A stretch of DNA of 64,000 bases from the NCBI RefSeq assembly GCF_033962415.1, contig NZ_JAVIKH010000008.1, positions 59,185 to 123,184 of the forward strand, given 5' to 3'. Each line of letters starts with the position of its first letter. Position 1 is the first letter of the stretch. The stretch comes from Candidatus Cetobacterium colombiensis. GTDB taxonomy: Bacteria; Fusobacteriota; Fusobacteriia; Fusobacteriales; Fusobacteriaceae. The position numbers were made by a program, and so were the translations under genes. This document shows positions 18,686 through 27,590 of the stretch, one piece after another. Below the pieces are notes generated by a model that was not told where the DNA came from, did not search any database, and saw only the letters and a program-made list of their open reading frames with translations.

Positions 18686-19969
18686 TTTAAACATTAACTC
18701 TATTACAGAGAAAAATCCAATTGCCCACATTATTGGCTTAACATGACTTATTTTTTTATTAAATATACATACTAATATATAAGAAATAAATCCAAATGAA
18801 ATTCCTATTGATATACTATAAGTTAAAGGCATTAATATTATTATTAAAAAACAAGGTATTGCTACTTCTATATTATGGAAATTTATATCTAAAAGATTCT
18901 TAAACATATACACTCCAACTAAAATTAGTGCTGGTGCTGTAGCAAAAGCTGGAACTACTCCTATTAGTGGTGAAAAAAACAATGAAATCGCAAATAAAAT
19001 AGCTGTTGTTAGTGCTGTTAATCCTGTTCTTCCTCCAACAGCTATTCCTGATGCTGATTCAACAAATGTTGTAGTTGTTGATGTTCCTAACAAAGATCCT
19101 ATCACTGTAGCAACTGCATCCGCTTCTAATATTTTACTTACATTTTTTATTTTACCTTTTTCATCTATCATTTCAGCTTCGTGAGCACAAGCCATTATTG
19201 TTCCTAATGAATCAAATAAATCAACAAACATGAACGAGAATATTGAACCTAAAAATATTGGCTTTATAGCTCCTAATACATCTAGTTTTAAAGCTATTGG
19301 AGCTGGACTTGGAGGCATTGAAATAATTTGAGATGGTAATTCTACTGCTCCAAATATAATTCCTAAAATTGTTGTCAGTACAATTCCAACTAAAATTCCA
19401 CCTTTAACTTTTCTCATTTCTAAGAATCCCATTATTGCAAACCCAATTAGACCTAACACAACATTTAAATTAAATTTACCTAATGAAACAATCGTTGCTG
19501 GATTACTAACTATTAATCCCATTCCCTGCATTCCTATGAAAGCTATAAACAAACCTATTCCAGCTCCTACTGCTAATCTTATTTCTGCAGGTATAGCATC
19601 AATTATTTTCTCTCTAAGTCCTGAAAATGTTAAAGCTAAGAATATTACCCCTGATATAAATACTACTCCTAAAGCTTGTTCCCAAGTGGCCCCATTTCCT
19701 AAAACTAATGTAAAAGTAAAGAACGCATTCAATCCCATTCCAGGCGCCATCGCTAATGGTGCATTTACCCAAAACGCTGTTATTGCAGTTCCTATAGCAG
19801 ATGCTAAACACGTTACCGTTATTAGTGCTCCTTTGTCCATCCCTGTCATTGAAAGAATAGAAGGATTAACAAATATAATATACGCCATTGTTAAAAAAGT
19901 CGTAATCCCCGCTATTATTTCTTGTTTCACTGTTGTTCCGTGTTCCTTTAATTGAAACAATCTCTCCAT
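18683..19969 (-). CDS. NCS2-family purine permease (guanine/hypoxanthine type)
   Basis: A nucleobase:cation symporter of the AzgA/PbuG-like branch (COG2252), 428 residues, about twelve to fourteen membrane segments. Signatures are FQLKEHGTTVKQEIIAGITTFLTM-type N-terminus, VNAPLAMAPGMGLNAFF, MFVDLFDSLGT and GTSTTTTFVESASGIAVGGRTGL. The guanine-class riboswitch immediately upstream independently points to guanine or hypoxanthine as substrate. It is monocistronic: the terminator at 18654-18685 lies just after the gene. Confidence 0.93.
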   Translation of the reverse strand: MERLFQLKEHGTTVKQEIIAGITTFLTMAYIIFVNPSILSMTGMDKGALITVTCLASAIGTAITAFWVNAPLAMAPGMGLNAFFTFTLVLGNGATWEQALGVVFISGVIFLALTFSGLREKIIDAIPAEIRLAVGAGIGLFIAFIGMQGMGLIVSNPATIVSLGKFNLNVVLGLIGFAIMGFLEMRKVKGGILVGIVLTTILGIIFGAVELPSQIISMPPSPAPIALKLDVLGAIKPIFLGSIFSFMFVDLFDSLGTIMACAHEAEMIDEKGKIKNVSKILEADAVATVIGSLLGTSTTTTFVESASGIAVGGRTGLTALTTAILFAISLFFSPLIGVVPAFATAPALILVGVYMFKNLLDINFHNIEVAIPCFLIIILMPLTYSISIGISFGFISYILVCIFNKKISHVKPIMWAIGFFSVIELMFK

Positions 19970-20011
19970 GTTTTCCTCCTAAGATTTTATTTTAATTTTT
20001 AAAAATTATTA

Positions 20012-20043
20012 ATAAAATAAAAAAGACCTGTTAAACACAGGTC
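20012..20043 (-). terminator. Riboswitch-controlled intrinsic terminator
   Basis: GACCTG at 20043-20038 and CAGGTC at 20030-20025 form a 6-bp stem around a seven-base loop, followed by TTTTTTATTTTATT. Its 5' arm can instead pair with the 3' strand of riboswitch helix P1 (GGGTCAAA with TTTGACCT), which forms an antiterminator. It lies 43 bases before the purine permease start. Confidence 0.88.
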
Positions 20044-20075
20044 AAATAACTTAAACGCAAAATAGTAAAAGTTTT

Positions 20076-20142
20076 GACCCATAGAAAGCTATTTAAGGTA
20101 GCTCGTAGAAACTCTCCGCCGTATTCGAAGTATATATGGTTC
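20076..20142 (-). promoter_or_regulatory. Purine riboswitch aptamer, guanine/hypoxanthine class
   Basis: All elements of the three-way junction are visible. P1 pairs GAACCATA (5') with TATGGGTC (3'), with one mismatch. P2 is CTTCG/CGGAG around AATACGG, and P3 is AGCTA/TAGCT around CCTTAAA. The J2/3 core is TTTCTAC and the 3' junction reads CTATG. The base at the specificity position (C74 in Bacillus xpt numbering) is C, so guanine or hypoxanthine is predicted rather than adenine. The junction base before it is T where xpt has A. Ligand binding should stabilise P1, free the terminator arm and switch the permease off. Confidence 0.93.
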
Positions 20143-20164
20143 AAATTTGTTTTTCTTTACTTCA

Positions 20165-20193
20165 ATATTAAATATTAATTTATATTTTGTCAA
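20165..20193 (-). promoter_or_regulatory. Promoter of the riboswitch-permease transcript
   Basis: A perfect TTGACA at 20193-20188, a 17-base spacer and TAATAT at 20170-20165. Transcription would start about 15 bases before the aptamer. The rest of the gap, 20194-20429, should hold the promoter of the IIA gene; TATAAT-like hexamers occur near 20295 but none has a good -35. Confidence 0.8.
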
Positions 20194-20429
20194 GTTTTAT
20201 TTATTTTTTAAACTATAATTATTATTTAATACATCTAATAAAAATAATAAGAAAAAAATAAAAGAATTACTAGGAAAATAAATAATTTTTATGATATAAT
20301 TTATTTATAGTACACAGATTTTTCTTTTATTCTTTGTATGCTTTTTTAAAAAAATATTATTGATTTAATGAACTAAATGTGGAATAATATTACATATATT
20401 TCGCATTTAATTTGAAAGGAGATTTAACT

Positions 20430-20927
20430 ATGGGTTTATTTGATTTCTTTAAAAAGAAAAAAGAGGATGAGTGGTTCAATATCTATTCGCCACTAAATGG
20501 AAAAGTTATTCCTTTAAGCGAAATACCGGATGATGCTTTTTCTCAAAAAATGATTGGAGACGGATGTGGAATTGATCCTACTGAGGGAGCAATCTGTTCA
20601 CCAGTAGCTGGAGAAATTGACATTTTTGCTACTAACCACGCAGTTAGTTTTGAAGTTCCTAACGGACTTGAGTTAATTGTTCACTTTGGAATTGATACAG
20701 TTAAATTAAATGGAGAAGGATTCACTAGAATTGCTGAACCTGGATCAACTGTAGAGGTTAAAGATGAGCTTATTAAATACGATTTAGCTTACATTAAGGA
20801 AAATGCTAAATCAACAAAAACTCCTGTTATTATTGCTAACATGGACCAAGTTGAAGCACTTGAAGTAGTTGCTTCTGGAGATGTTAAAATAGGAGACCTT
20901 TTAATGAAAGTTAAAATCAAAAAGTAG
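20430..20927 (+). CDS. crr: PTS glucose-type enzyme IIA component
   Basis: A cytoplasmic phosphocarrier of the sugar phosphotransferase system, 165 residues. The start is ATG 20430 with AAAGGAG upstream. The phospho-accepting histidine is H85 in LIVHFGIDTV, and the supporting histidine is H70 in ATNHAVSFE. The PLNGKVIPLSEIPDDAFSQKMIGDG-type N-terminal block is typical of Crr/IIA-Glc. It stands alone, without IIB or IIC genes, so it may serve several sugar permeases or have a regulatory role as in other free-standing IIA proteins; that is inference. Confidence 0.9.
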   Translation: MGLFDFFKKKKEDEWFNIYSPLNGKVIPLSEIPDDAFSQKMIGDGCGIDPTEGAICSPVAGEIDIFATNHAVSFEVPNGLELIVHFGIDTVKLNGEGFTRIAEPGSTVEVKDELIKYDLAYIKENAKSTKTPVIIANMDQVEALEVVASGDVKIGDLLMKVKIKK

Positions 20928-20934
20928 TTTTTAG

Positions 20935-20980
20935 GAAGGTGCCTCTTTATTTAATATGAAAGAGGTGCCTTCTTTAATTT
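20935..20980 (+). terminator. Likely terminator of the IIA gene
   Basis: GAAGGTGCCTCTTT and AAAGAGGTGCCTTC form a 14-bp stem that includes two G-T wobble pairs, followed by TTTAATTT. The T-run is interrupted, so termination may be partial and allow read-through into the fumarase genes. Confidence 0.65.
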
Positions 20981-21012
20981 AAAAAAGACACATACAAACT
21001 TGAGGAGGAAAA

Positions 21013-21855
21013 ATGAAAGTACTAGACTTGAATTTAGTTACTAACGAAGTAGCTAGACTTTGTATTGAAGCCAATTATTTTATTGGTAATGATGTTTTAA
21101 ACAAAATTAAAGAATGCCAAAAAACAGAAACAAGTGAATTAGGTAAAGTTATTTTAAGTCAAATAATCGAAAATGATGAAATTGCAGCTAAAGATAATGT
21201 TCCTATGTGTCAAGACACTGGTCTAGTTGTTGTTTTTTTAGAGATTGGTACTGAAGTTAAAATTAATGGCGATATCTACGCTGCTATAAATGCCGGTGTT
21301 GCTAAAGGATATAAAGATGGATTTTTAAGAAAATCTGTTATCAGACACCCACTTGATAGAGTTAATACACAAGATAACACTCCAGCTGTCATTCATACTA
21401 AATTGATTCCTGGATCTGATAAAGTCAAAATTATTATTGCTCCTAAAGGTGGAGGTTCTGAAAATATGAGTACTTTAAAAATGTTTAAACCTGCTGACGG
21501 TATTGAAGGAGTTAAGAAATTTGTTGTAGAAAGTATCAAAAATGCTGGTGGAAATCCATGTCCTCCTATTATTGTTGGGGTTGGAATTGGTGGAAACTTT
21601 GAAAGATGTGCTGAACTTGCTAAAGAGGCACTTTTAAGAGATATTGAAGATATTAGTTCTGATCCTATTGCCGCGGCTCTAGAAAAAGAACTTTTAGAAC
21701 TAATCAATAAAACTAATGTTGGTCCTCAAGGTCTTGGAGGAAAAACAACAGCTCTTGCTGTTAAAGTTGAAACTCAAGCATGTCATTTCGCATCTTTACC
21801 TGTTGCTGTCAACTTAAATTGTCATGCTGCTAGACACAAGGAGGTAACATTATGA
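21013..21855 (+). CDS. Class I fumarate hydratase (or tartrate dehydratase) alpha subunit
   Basis: The [4Fe-4S] catalytic subunit of a two-subunit fumarase/tartrate dehydratase, 280 residues. Candidate cluster cysteines are in PMCQDTG near residue 62, in the GGNFERC stretch near 200, and in ETQACHF near 257. The overlap with the beta subunit (ATGA) indicates a tight complex. The malic enzyme that follows favours fumarase, converting fumarate and malate, over tartrate dehydratase; sequence alone does not settle this. AGGAGG precedes the start. Confidence 0.88.
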   Translation: MKVLDLNLVTNEVARLCIEANYFIGNDVLNKIKECQKTETSELGKVILSQIIENDEIAAKDNVPMCQDTGLVVVFLEIGTEVKINGDIYAAINAGVAKGYKDGFLRKSVIRHPLDRVNTQDNTPAVIHTKLIPGSDKVKIIIAPKGGGSENMSTLKMFKPADGIEGVKKFVVESIKNAGGNPCPPIIVGVGIGGNFERCAELAKEALLRDIEDISSDPIAAALEKELLELINKTNVGPQGLGGKTTALAVKVETQACHFASLPVAVNLNCHAARHKEVTL

Positions 21856-22397
21856 TTAAATTAACTACTCCTTTGAGAGATGAAGATATTAAAAAATTAA
21901 AATCTGGTGATGCTGTCTCTATAACAGGTACTATTTACACTGCTAGAGATGCTGCACATGCTAGACTTGTTAAACTTTTAGAAGAAGGAAAAGAATTACC
22001 TTTTGATGTTAAAGGTCAAATAATATATTATGCTGGTCCTTCTCCTGCAAAACCTGGACAACCTATTGGAAGTTGTGGGCCTACAACTAGCTACAGAATG
22101 GATTCTTATTCTCCTGCTATTTTAGACCAAGGATTAAAAGGAATGATTGGAAAAGGAGCTCGTGATAGTGCTGTTAGAGATTCAATTATTAAAAATGGAG
22201 CAATTTATTTTGCTGCTGTTGGAGGTGCTGCAGCCCTTATCGCAAAATCTGTTAAAAGTAGTGAAATCATCGCCTATGAAGATTTGGGTGCTGAGGCAAT
22301 TAGAAAGTTAGAAGTTATTGATTTTCCAGCTATTGTAATTAATGATTGCAACGGAAATGATTTATATGAAATAGCTAGAAATAACTCAAATGAATAA
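21852..22397 (+). CDS. Class I fumarate hydratase (or tartrate dehydratase) beta subunit
   Basis: A 181-residue partner of the preceding alpha subunit, corresponding to the C-terminal part of single-chain class I fumarases. Family blocks are SITGTIYTARDAAHARL, YYAGPSPAKPGQPIGSCGPTTS-type sequence, and GKGARDSAVRDSI. Its ATG overlaps the alpha stop by four bases, so translation is coupled. Residues SCGPTTSYRMD contribute to substrate binding in the family. Confidence 0.9.
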   Translation: MIKLTTPLRDEDIKKLKSGDAVSITGTIYTARDAAHARLVKLLEEGKELPFDVKGQIIYYAGPSPAKPGQPIGSCGPTTSYRMDSYSPAILDQGLKGMIGKGARDSAVRDSIIKNGAIYFAAVGGAAALIAKSVKSSEIIAYEDLGAEAIRKLEVIDFPAIVINDCNGNDLYEIARNNSNE

Positions 22398-22430
22398 AAA
22401 TAAATTTAACTATAAAAGGAGTAAGATATT

Positions 22431-23606
22431 ATGTCTACAGTTTTTGAAAAATCTTTAAAATTACATGAAACTCATTCTGGAAAAATAGAAGTAGTTTCTA
22501 AAGTTGCAGTTACAAATAAAGAAGAATTAAGTTTAGCTTACTCTCCTGGTGTTGCTGCTCCTTGTTTAGCTATCAAAGAAAATGTTGAAAATGTTTATAA
22601 ATATACATCTAAAGGAAATATGGTCGCTGTTGTTACCGACGGTTCTGCAGTTTTAGGTTTAGGTAATATTGGCCCTGAGGCAGCTTTACCTGTTATGGAA
22701 GGAAAAGCAATTCTTTTTAAGGAATTTGCAGGTGTTGACGCTTTCCCTATTTGCTTAGATACTCAAGATACTGAAGAGATTATTAAAGCTGTAAAATTAA
22801 TTGCTCCTGGATTTGGTGGAATTAATTTAGAAGATATTTCAGCACCTAGATGCGTTGAAATTGAAACAAGATTAAAAAATGAATTAGATATACCTGTTTT
22901 CCACGACGATCAACACGGAACAGCTATAGTCGTTGTTGCCGCTCTTATTAATTCTTTTAAGATAGTTAATAAATCTTTCGAAACAGCTAGATTTGTTGTC
23001 AGTGGTGCTGGAGCTGCTGGAAGTTCTATAATAAAATTACTTCTTAAAATGGGTGCTAAAGATATTGTTGTTAATGACATTGATGGAATTATTAATAGAG
23101 ATGAAAAAGCTGACTATAACTTCTTAAAAGCTGAGATAGCAGATATTACAAATCCTGAAAATATAAAAGGTGGACTTAAAGAAGCTGTTATTAATAGAGA
23201 TGTTTTTATTGGAGTTTCTGCTGCTAATATTTTATCAAAGGATATGGTTAAATCTATGAATAAAGATGCTATCGTTTTTGCTATGGCTAATCCAAATCCT
23301 GAAATTATGCCTGAAGATGCAATTGCTGCAGGGGCAAAAATTGTTGGTACAGGAAGATCTGATTATCCTAACCAAGTTAATAATGTATTAGCTTTTCCTG
23401 GAATTTTCAGAGGTGCTCTTGATGCTAAGGCTAAAAAAATTACAGAAGAGATGAAAATTGCTGCTGCTGTTGGTATCGCAAAACTTATTCCTGATAATCT
23501 ATTAACATCTGAATATGTTATTCCTGATGCTTTTGATCATAGAGTAGCTAATGTTGTTGCAGAAGAAGTTAAAAGAATTGCTAAAGAACAAAATATAACT
23601 AGATAA
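22431..23606 (+). CDS. Malic enzyme (malate dehydrogenase, oxaloacetate-decarboxylating)
   Basis: A short bacterial malic enzyme, 391 residues, oxidatively decarboxylating malate to pyruvate and CO2 with NAD(P). Visible motifs: catalytic tyrosine in LAYSPGVAAPC, VTDGSAVLGLGNIGP, the metal-binding FHDDQHGTA block, and the Rossmann motif SGAGAAGSSI. It lies 33 bases after the fumarase beta gene, forming a fumarate-malate-pyruvate module. Cofactor preference is not decidable here. Confidence 0.94.
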   Translation: MSTVFEKSLKLHETHSGKIEVVSKVAVTNKEELSLAYSPGVAAPCLAIKENVENVYKYTSKGNMVAVVTDGSAVLGLGNIGPEAALPVMEGKAILFKEFAGVDAFPICLDTQDTEEIIKAVKLIAPGFGGINLEDISAPRCVEIETRLKNELDIPVFHDDQHGTAIVVVAALINSFKIVNKSFETARFVVSGAGAAGSSIIKLLLKMGAKDIVVNDIDGIINRDEKADYNFLKAEIADITNPENIKGGLKEAVINRDVFIGVSAANILSKDMVKSMNKDAIVFAMANPNPEIMPEDAIAAGAKIVGTGRSDYPNQVNNVLAFPGIFRGALDAKAKKITEEMKIAAAVGIAKLIPDNLLTSEYVIPDAFDHRVANVVAEEVKRIAKEQNITR

Positions 23607-23614
23607 ATAAAGAA

Positions 23615-23646
23615 TAAAAAAGGTAGCAATTAAGCTACCTTTTTTA
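23615..23646. terminator. Bidirectional rho-independent terminator
   Basis: AAAAAAGGTAGC and GCTACCTTTTTT form a stem around a short loop between the convergent malic enzyme gene and the CorC-family gene. Confidence 0.9.
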
Positions 23647-24942
23647 TTCCTCTATTTCCTCTACAGGAAATTTTTGTTCTTTTATTACAAGCAACTGATC
23701 TATTTTAAAATTATCTACATCAACAACTTCAAAACTATATCCATCAAATTCTATATGAGCACCCTTTTTAGGAATACTTTTTAACATATACATCATAAAT
23801 CCTGCAATTGTTTCATAACTATCCTCTTCAGGAAAAGATTCTATTTCCAATACTTTTTTCACATCCTCAGTAGCTGTAACACCATCGATTAGCCAAGAAC
23901 CATCTCCTCTTTTTATAATATACTCTTCTTGCATTGGATAAACTACATCTCCCATTAAAGTAGATACAACGTCATTTAATGTTATAACCCCTACAACGTG
24001 AGCATATTCGTTTAAAATAACTGCAAAATCCTCTCTTGCTTCATTAAATCTATCTAACATTTCTGATAAAGTTAAAGTATTTGGAATAATCAATATATTT
24101 CTGTTAGTAATTTCTTTTATATTTTGAAGCCCACTTGATTCCCCTTTTAAAATTCTAGGTAATATATCTTTAGATCCTACATATCCATATATTGAATCAA
24201 TATCACTTTCACATACTAAAAATTTAGAATGTGGATACTCTGCAATTTTTTGTTTTATACTTTCTTCTGTTTCTTCTAAAGTAAAATATATTATTTCATC
24301 TCTTGTTGTCATTGCTGATGAAACCCATCTTTGTTCAAGTTCAAATACATTTTCTATTAAGTGATGTTCTTTAGAATGTACAACTCCCGCTTCTGCTCCA
24401 GCATCGACTAATGCAAAAATATCATCGTGTGTTATTAGTTCATCTCTTGAATTTGGAGTATTAAAAGCTTTAAAAACTAAGTTGGCCACTCCACTAAAAA
24501 TCCATACTATTGGTGTTAATATTTTTATTGTTATAGTCATAGGATTTACAAGAGTTAAAGCTATTTTTTCTGGATATACCATTGCTAATCTTTTCGGAAT
24601 TAAATCTGCAAACTCTACAAACGCTCCAGTTACAAAAGTAAATGATATTAGAAATGCTACGGTTGGATTAGATATATATTTTGTTATTATTGGAGATAAA
24701 ACACCATCTCCTATAATACCCGCTAAAATTGCTACTATATTCAATCCTATTTGAACTGTTGTGAAAAAATTTCCAGGATTACTTTGTAAATCTACTACTT
24801 TTTTTGCATTTTCATTTCCCTCATCTACTAACAATTGCAATTTTATTTTTCTTGCTCCAGCTAAAGAGATTTCAGCCATTGAAAAAAATGCACTTATTAA
24901 AATCAAAAAAAGAATAAACATTAATTTTTCTGCTATTCCCAT
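23644..24942 (-). CDS. CNNM/CorC-family membrane protein (HlyC/CorC type)
   Basis: A 432-residue integral membrane protein. It has an N-terminal DUF21/CNNM domain (about 1-190, three to four membrane segments, with AEISLAGARKIKLQLL early), then two CBS domains (about 210-330, including DDIFALVDAGAEAG just before and AVILNEYAHVVGVITLNDVV at the second) and a C-terminal CorC_HlyC domain (about 345-425, SWLIDGVTATEDV). The family is implicated in Mg2+ or other divalent efflux; older 'haemolysin' names are not supported. Its start overlaps the dapF end by ten bases. Confidence 0.88.
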   Translation of the reverse strand: MGIAEKLMFILFLILISAFFSMAEISLAGARKIKLQLLVDEGNENAKKVVDLQSNPGNFFTTVQIGLNIVAILAGIIGDGVLSPIITKYISNPTVAFLISFTFVTGAFVEFADLIPKRLAMVYPEKIALTLVNPMTITIKILTPIVWIFSGVANLVFKAFNTPNSRDELITHDDIFALVDAGAEAGVVHSKEHHLIENVFELEQRWVSSAMTTRDEIIYFTLEETEESIKQKIAEYPHSKFLVCESDIDSIYGYVGSKDILPRILKGESSGLQNIKEITNRNILIIPNTLTLSEMLDRFNEAREDFAVILNEYAHVVGVITLNDVVSTLMGDVVYPMQEEYIIKRGDGSWLIDGVTATEDVKKVLEIESFPEEDSYETIAGFMMYMLKSIPKKGAHIEFDGYSFEVVDVDNFKIDQLLVIKEQKFPVEEIEE

Positions 24943-25772
24943 ATTACCTCTCCTTTAAATGTGGTTTCTGCTCCACCTGTCATAAATATTTCATCTTTTT
25001 GAAGTTCAATTTTTAATAAACCGCCTTCTGTTTCTACCCATACTTCTTTATCTACTAAATTTAATAAATTTGCTATATAAACTCCTGAACATGACCCTGT
25101 TCCACAAGCAAATGTTCTTCCTGCTCCTCTTTCCCATGTTTTTATTTTGATTCTATCTTTTTCTAAAACTTGAATAAAGTTAACATTTATACCTTTAGGA
25201 AATAATGAATTTTTTTCCATTATTTTTCCTATTCCATTTACATCAACATTATCTAAATCTTCGCTTATAACTATTGCATGAGGAACCCCTATTAAAACCC
25301 CTGAATATTTTAATTGCTCTCCATTTATAGAAATAATCTCATTTATAACATTTTCTTTTTCAGTTAAAATTGGAATTTCTTTTGAGCTTAACCTTGCTTT
25401 ACCCATATTTATAGTTACTAAATCCACTTTTTCACCGCTTATTGTTAGTCTCGCTTCTTTTATTCCATCCCCTGTTTCTATTATTATTTTATTTTTTTTT
25501 ACAATTCCTTCTTCATAGACAAATTTTGAAAAACATCTAATTCCATTGCCACACATCTCTCCCTTTGAACCATCAGAGTTATAGTAAGTCATTTTTATAT
25601 CTGCAATTTGACTTTCTTCCGCAATCATTATACCGTCTCCTCCAACTCCATAACGTCTGTCACATAGTTTTCGAGCCATCTCTGAATAATTTTCATATTT
25701 ATTTTTTACTCCATCAAACAGTAAAAAATCATTTCCTGCACCTTGCATTTTACTAAATTTCAAATTAATCAC
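24933..25772 (-). CDS. dapF: Diaminopimelate epimerase
   Basis: Interconverts LL- and meso-diaminopimelate for lysine and peptidoglycan synthesis. The 279 residues contain both active-site cysteines: C74 in MCGNGIRC and C223 in ACGTGSC. The N-terminal FSKMQGAGNDFL motif is standard. Some fusobacteria use lanthionine in peptidoglycan yet keep DapF, so the presence of the gene does not fix the cross-link chemistry. The 3' end overlaps the CorC-family gene. Confidence 0.96.
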   Translation of the reverse strand: MINLKFSKMQGAGNDFLLFDGVKNKYENYSEMARKLCDRRYGVGGDGIMIAEESQIADIKMTYYNSDGSKGEMCGNGIRCFSKFVYEEGIVKKNKIIIETGDGIKEARLTISGEKVDLVTINMGKARLSSKEIPILTEKENVINEIISINGEQLKYSGVLIGVPHAIVISEDLDNVDVNGIGKIMEKNSLFPKGINVNFIQVLEKDRIKIKTWERGAGRTFACGTGSCSGVYIANLLNLVDKEVWVETEGGLLKIELQKDEIFMTGGAETTFKGEVIWE

Positions 25773-25844
25773 CTCTTTTAGTATAACTTTTCTATTCCTT
25801 ATATTCTACCTTATCCTTTCAATTAACGCAAGCCCTGTTCACTT

Positions 25845-25873
25845 TTGTTTGATTGTACTTTACTTTTTATACA
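25845..25873 (+). promoter_or_regulatory. Probable promoter of the ClC gene
   Basis: TTGTTT at 25845-25850, a 17-base spacer and TATACA at 25868-25873, about 50 bases before the ATG. I looked for a fluoride riboswitch here and did not see one. Confidence 0.5.
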
Positions 25874-25922
25874 TTTTGTGTTAATATTCCCAAGTAATAT
25901 TAAGTATTATCAAGGAGATTTT

Positions 25923-27512
25923 ATGAGCAAAAAAAGAGAAATTAAAAATCATGTTGAACTTCTCCAAAAAGGTAATAGAGGATTATATGCACTTTCACTT
26001 CTCGTAGGACTTATTACTGGTATTATTGTTTCTATCTATCGTTATGGATTAAACATAGCCAGCATTCTTAGAGAACACTATATTGGTAAAGAGCTTCTTA
26101 ATGATCCATCTAGACTTCTTTTTATTTGGGGAATTTTTATTGCAATAGGTTTTTTTGTAGATTATTTATCTAGAAAATTTCCTACTACTGGCGGAAGTGG
26201 TATTCCTCAAGTTAAAGCTTTAATCTTAAGAAAATTAGATTATATTTTTTGGTTAAAAGAATTACTTGTTAAATTTTTTGGTGGTTTACTTGGAATTGGA
26301 GCTGGTTTATCTCTTGGTAGAGAAGGACCTTCTGTTCAATTAGGATCTTATATTGGATATGGATTTACTAAAATTTTTAAAAGAAACTATACTGATGAAA
26401 AATATCTTGTAACAGCTGGATCAAGTGCTGGATTAGCCGGAGCCTTTGGAGCACCATTAGCTGGAGTTATATTTAGTATGGAAGAGTTACATAGATTCTT
26501 TTCTTCTAAGCTTATTATTTGTACATTTTTAGCTAGTATTTGTTCAAATTTTGTGGCAAGAAGAATCTTTGGAATGGATCCTTCTTTTAGCTTAAGTATA
26601 AAATACCCTACCGATATTAATCCATATTTTCAATTTTTATTTTTTACAATTTTTGGTATTGTTGTTGCATTTTTCGGAAAACTTTTTACAGTATCCTTAA
26701 TTAAAACTCAAGATATTTTTAAAGAAGTTAAATTACCTAGATTTATTAAAGTTTCTTTTGTAATGACACTATCTTTTATAATTTGTTTTGTTATGCCTGA
26801 TATAACTGGTGGAGGACATGAACTTGTTGAAGAACTGCCTCATATCAATCAAACAATTATATTTTTATTATTTATTTTTATTGTAAAATTATTTTTTACA
26901 ACATTATCTTATGCAACTGGATTTCAAGGAGGTATTTTCTTACCAATGTTAGTTTTAGGAGCTGTTCTTGGTAAAATATACGCTTTAGTTCTTATTACTT
27001 TTTTTAATCTTAATAGCGATTTTGTTGTGCATTATATGATTTTAGGAATGGCTGGATTTTTTGTTGCTGTTGTTAGAGCTCCTATAACTGGAGTTATTCT
27101 TATTCTTGAAATGACAGGAAGTTTTGATCATCTATTAGCAATTGCTACTGTATCTATTGTTGCCTATTACATAACAGATTTATTAAAACTTGAGCCTATT
27201 TATGAAATTCTATACGAAAGAATGCCTAAGAAAAAAATTGAAGATGATTTAGAGGAAGAACGACATGAACATCATAATAAGACACTTATTTGTATTCCTG
27301 TTTCTGCTGAATCTGAATTTGATGAAAAATTAGTTAAAGAAATATCTTGGCCTAAAAATACTCTTGTTGTAGCTATTAGAAGAGGAGATACAGAATATAT
27401 ACCAAAAGGAAGCAGTAAAATTTTAGCAGGTGATGTTTTAGTTTTATTACTACCTGAAAAACAAGCTGATAAACTAAATGAAACTCTATTCAAAATGGGA
27501 ACAGCACATTAA
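25923..27512 (+). CDS. ClC-family chloride/proton antiporter with C-terminal RCK_C domain
   Basis: A 529-residue membrane protein starting at ATG 25923 (ribosome site AAGGAG). ClC selectivity motifs are GSGIPQ, GREGP (with the external gating glutamate) and GGIFLP. A paired glutamate in IFSMEEL matches the internal proton-pathway glutamate of E. coli ClC-ec1 (IIEEM), so H+ antiport rather than a channel is inferred. Residues about 455-529 form a TrkA-C/RCK_C ligand-binding domain (TLVVAIRRGDTEYIPKGS), which suggests regulation by a small molecule. Confidence 0.92.
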   Translation: MSKKREIKNHVELLQKGNRGLYALSLLVGLITGIIVSIYRYGLNIASILREHYIGKELLNDPSRLLFIWGIFIAIGFFVDYLSRKFPTTGGSGIPQVKALILRKLDYIFWLKELLVKFFGGLLGIGAGLSLGREGPSVQLGSYIGYGFTKIFKRNYTDEKYLVTAGSSAGLAGAFGAPLAGVIFSMEELHRFFSSKLIICTFLASICSNFVARRIFGMDPSFSLSIKYPTDINPYFQFLFFTIFGIVVAFFGKLFTVSLIKTQDIFKEVKLPRFIKVSFVMTLSFIICFVMPDITGGGHELVEELPHINQTIIFLLFIFIVKLFFTTLSYATGFQGGIFLPMLVLGAVLGKIYALVLITFFNLNSDFVVHYMILGMAGFFVAVVRAPITGVILILEMTGSFDHLLAIATVSIVAYYITDLLKLEPIYEILYERMPKKKIEDDLEEERHEHHNKTLICIPVSAESEFDEKLVKEISWPKNTLVVAIRRGDTEYIPKGSSKILAGDVLVLLLPEKQADKLNETLFKMGTAH

Positions 27513-27528
27513 TTTTTTTAGGAAATTA

Positions 27529-27557
27529 TTGACAATTTTTAAAAATGGTTATACTAT
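27529..27557 (+). promoter_or_regulatory. Promoter of fabG
   Basis: A perfect TTGACA at 27529-27534, a 17-base spacer and TACTAT at 27552-27557. It sits just after the ClC stop and 34 bases before the fabG ATG. Confidence 0.75.
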
Positions 27558-27590
27558 TAAATGACACATGTATTTTATAGGAGGATCTTT

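Noticed and set aside
25773..25922. Possible fluoride riboswitch upstream of the ClC gene
   Set aside because: The conserved fluoride-aptamer pseudoknot sequence is absent, and the protein has the gating glutamate of ordinary chloride antiporters.
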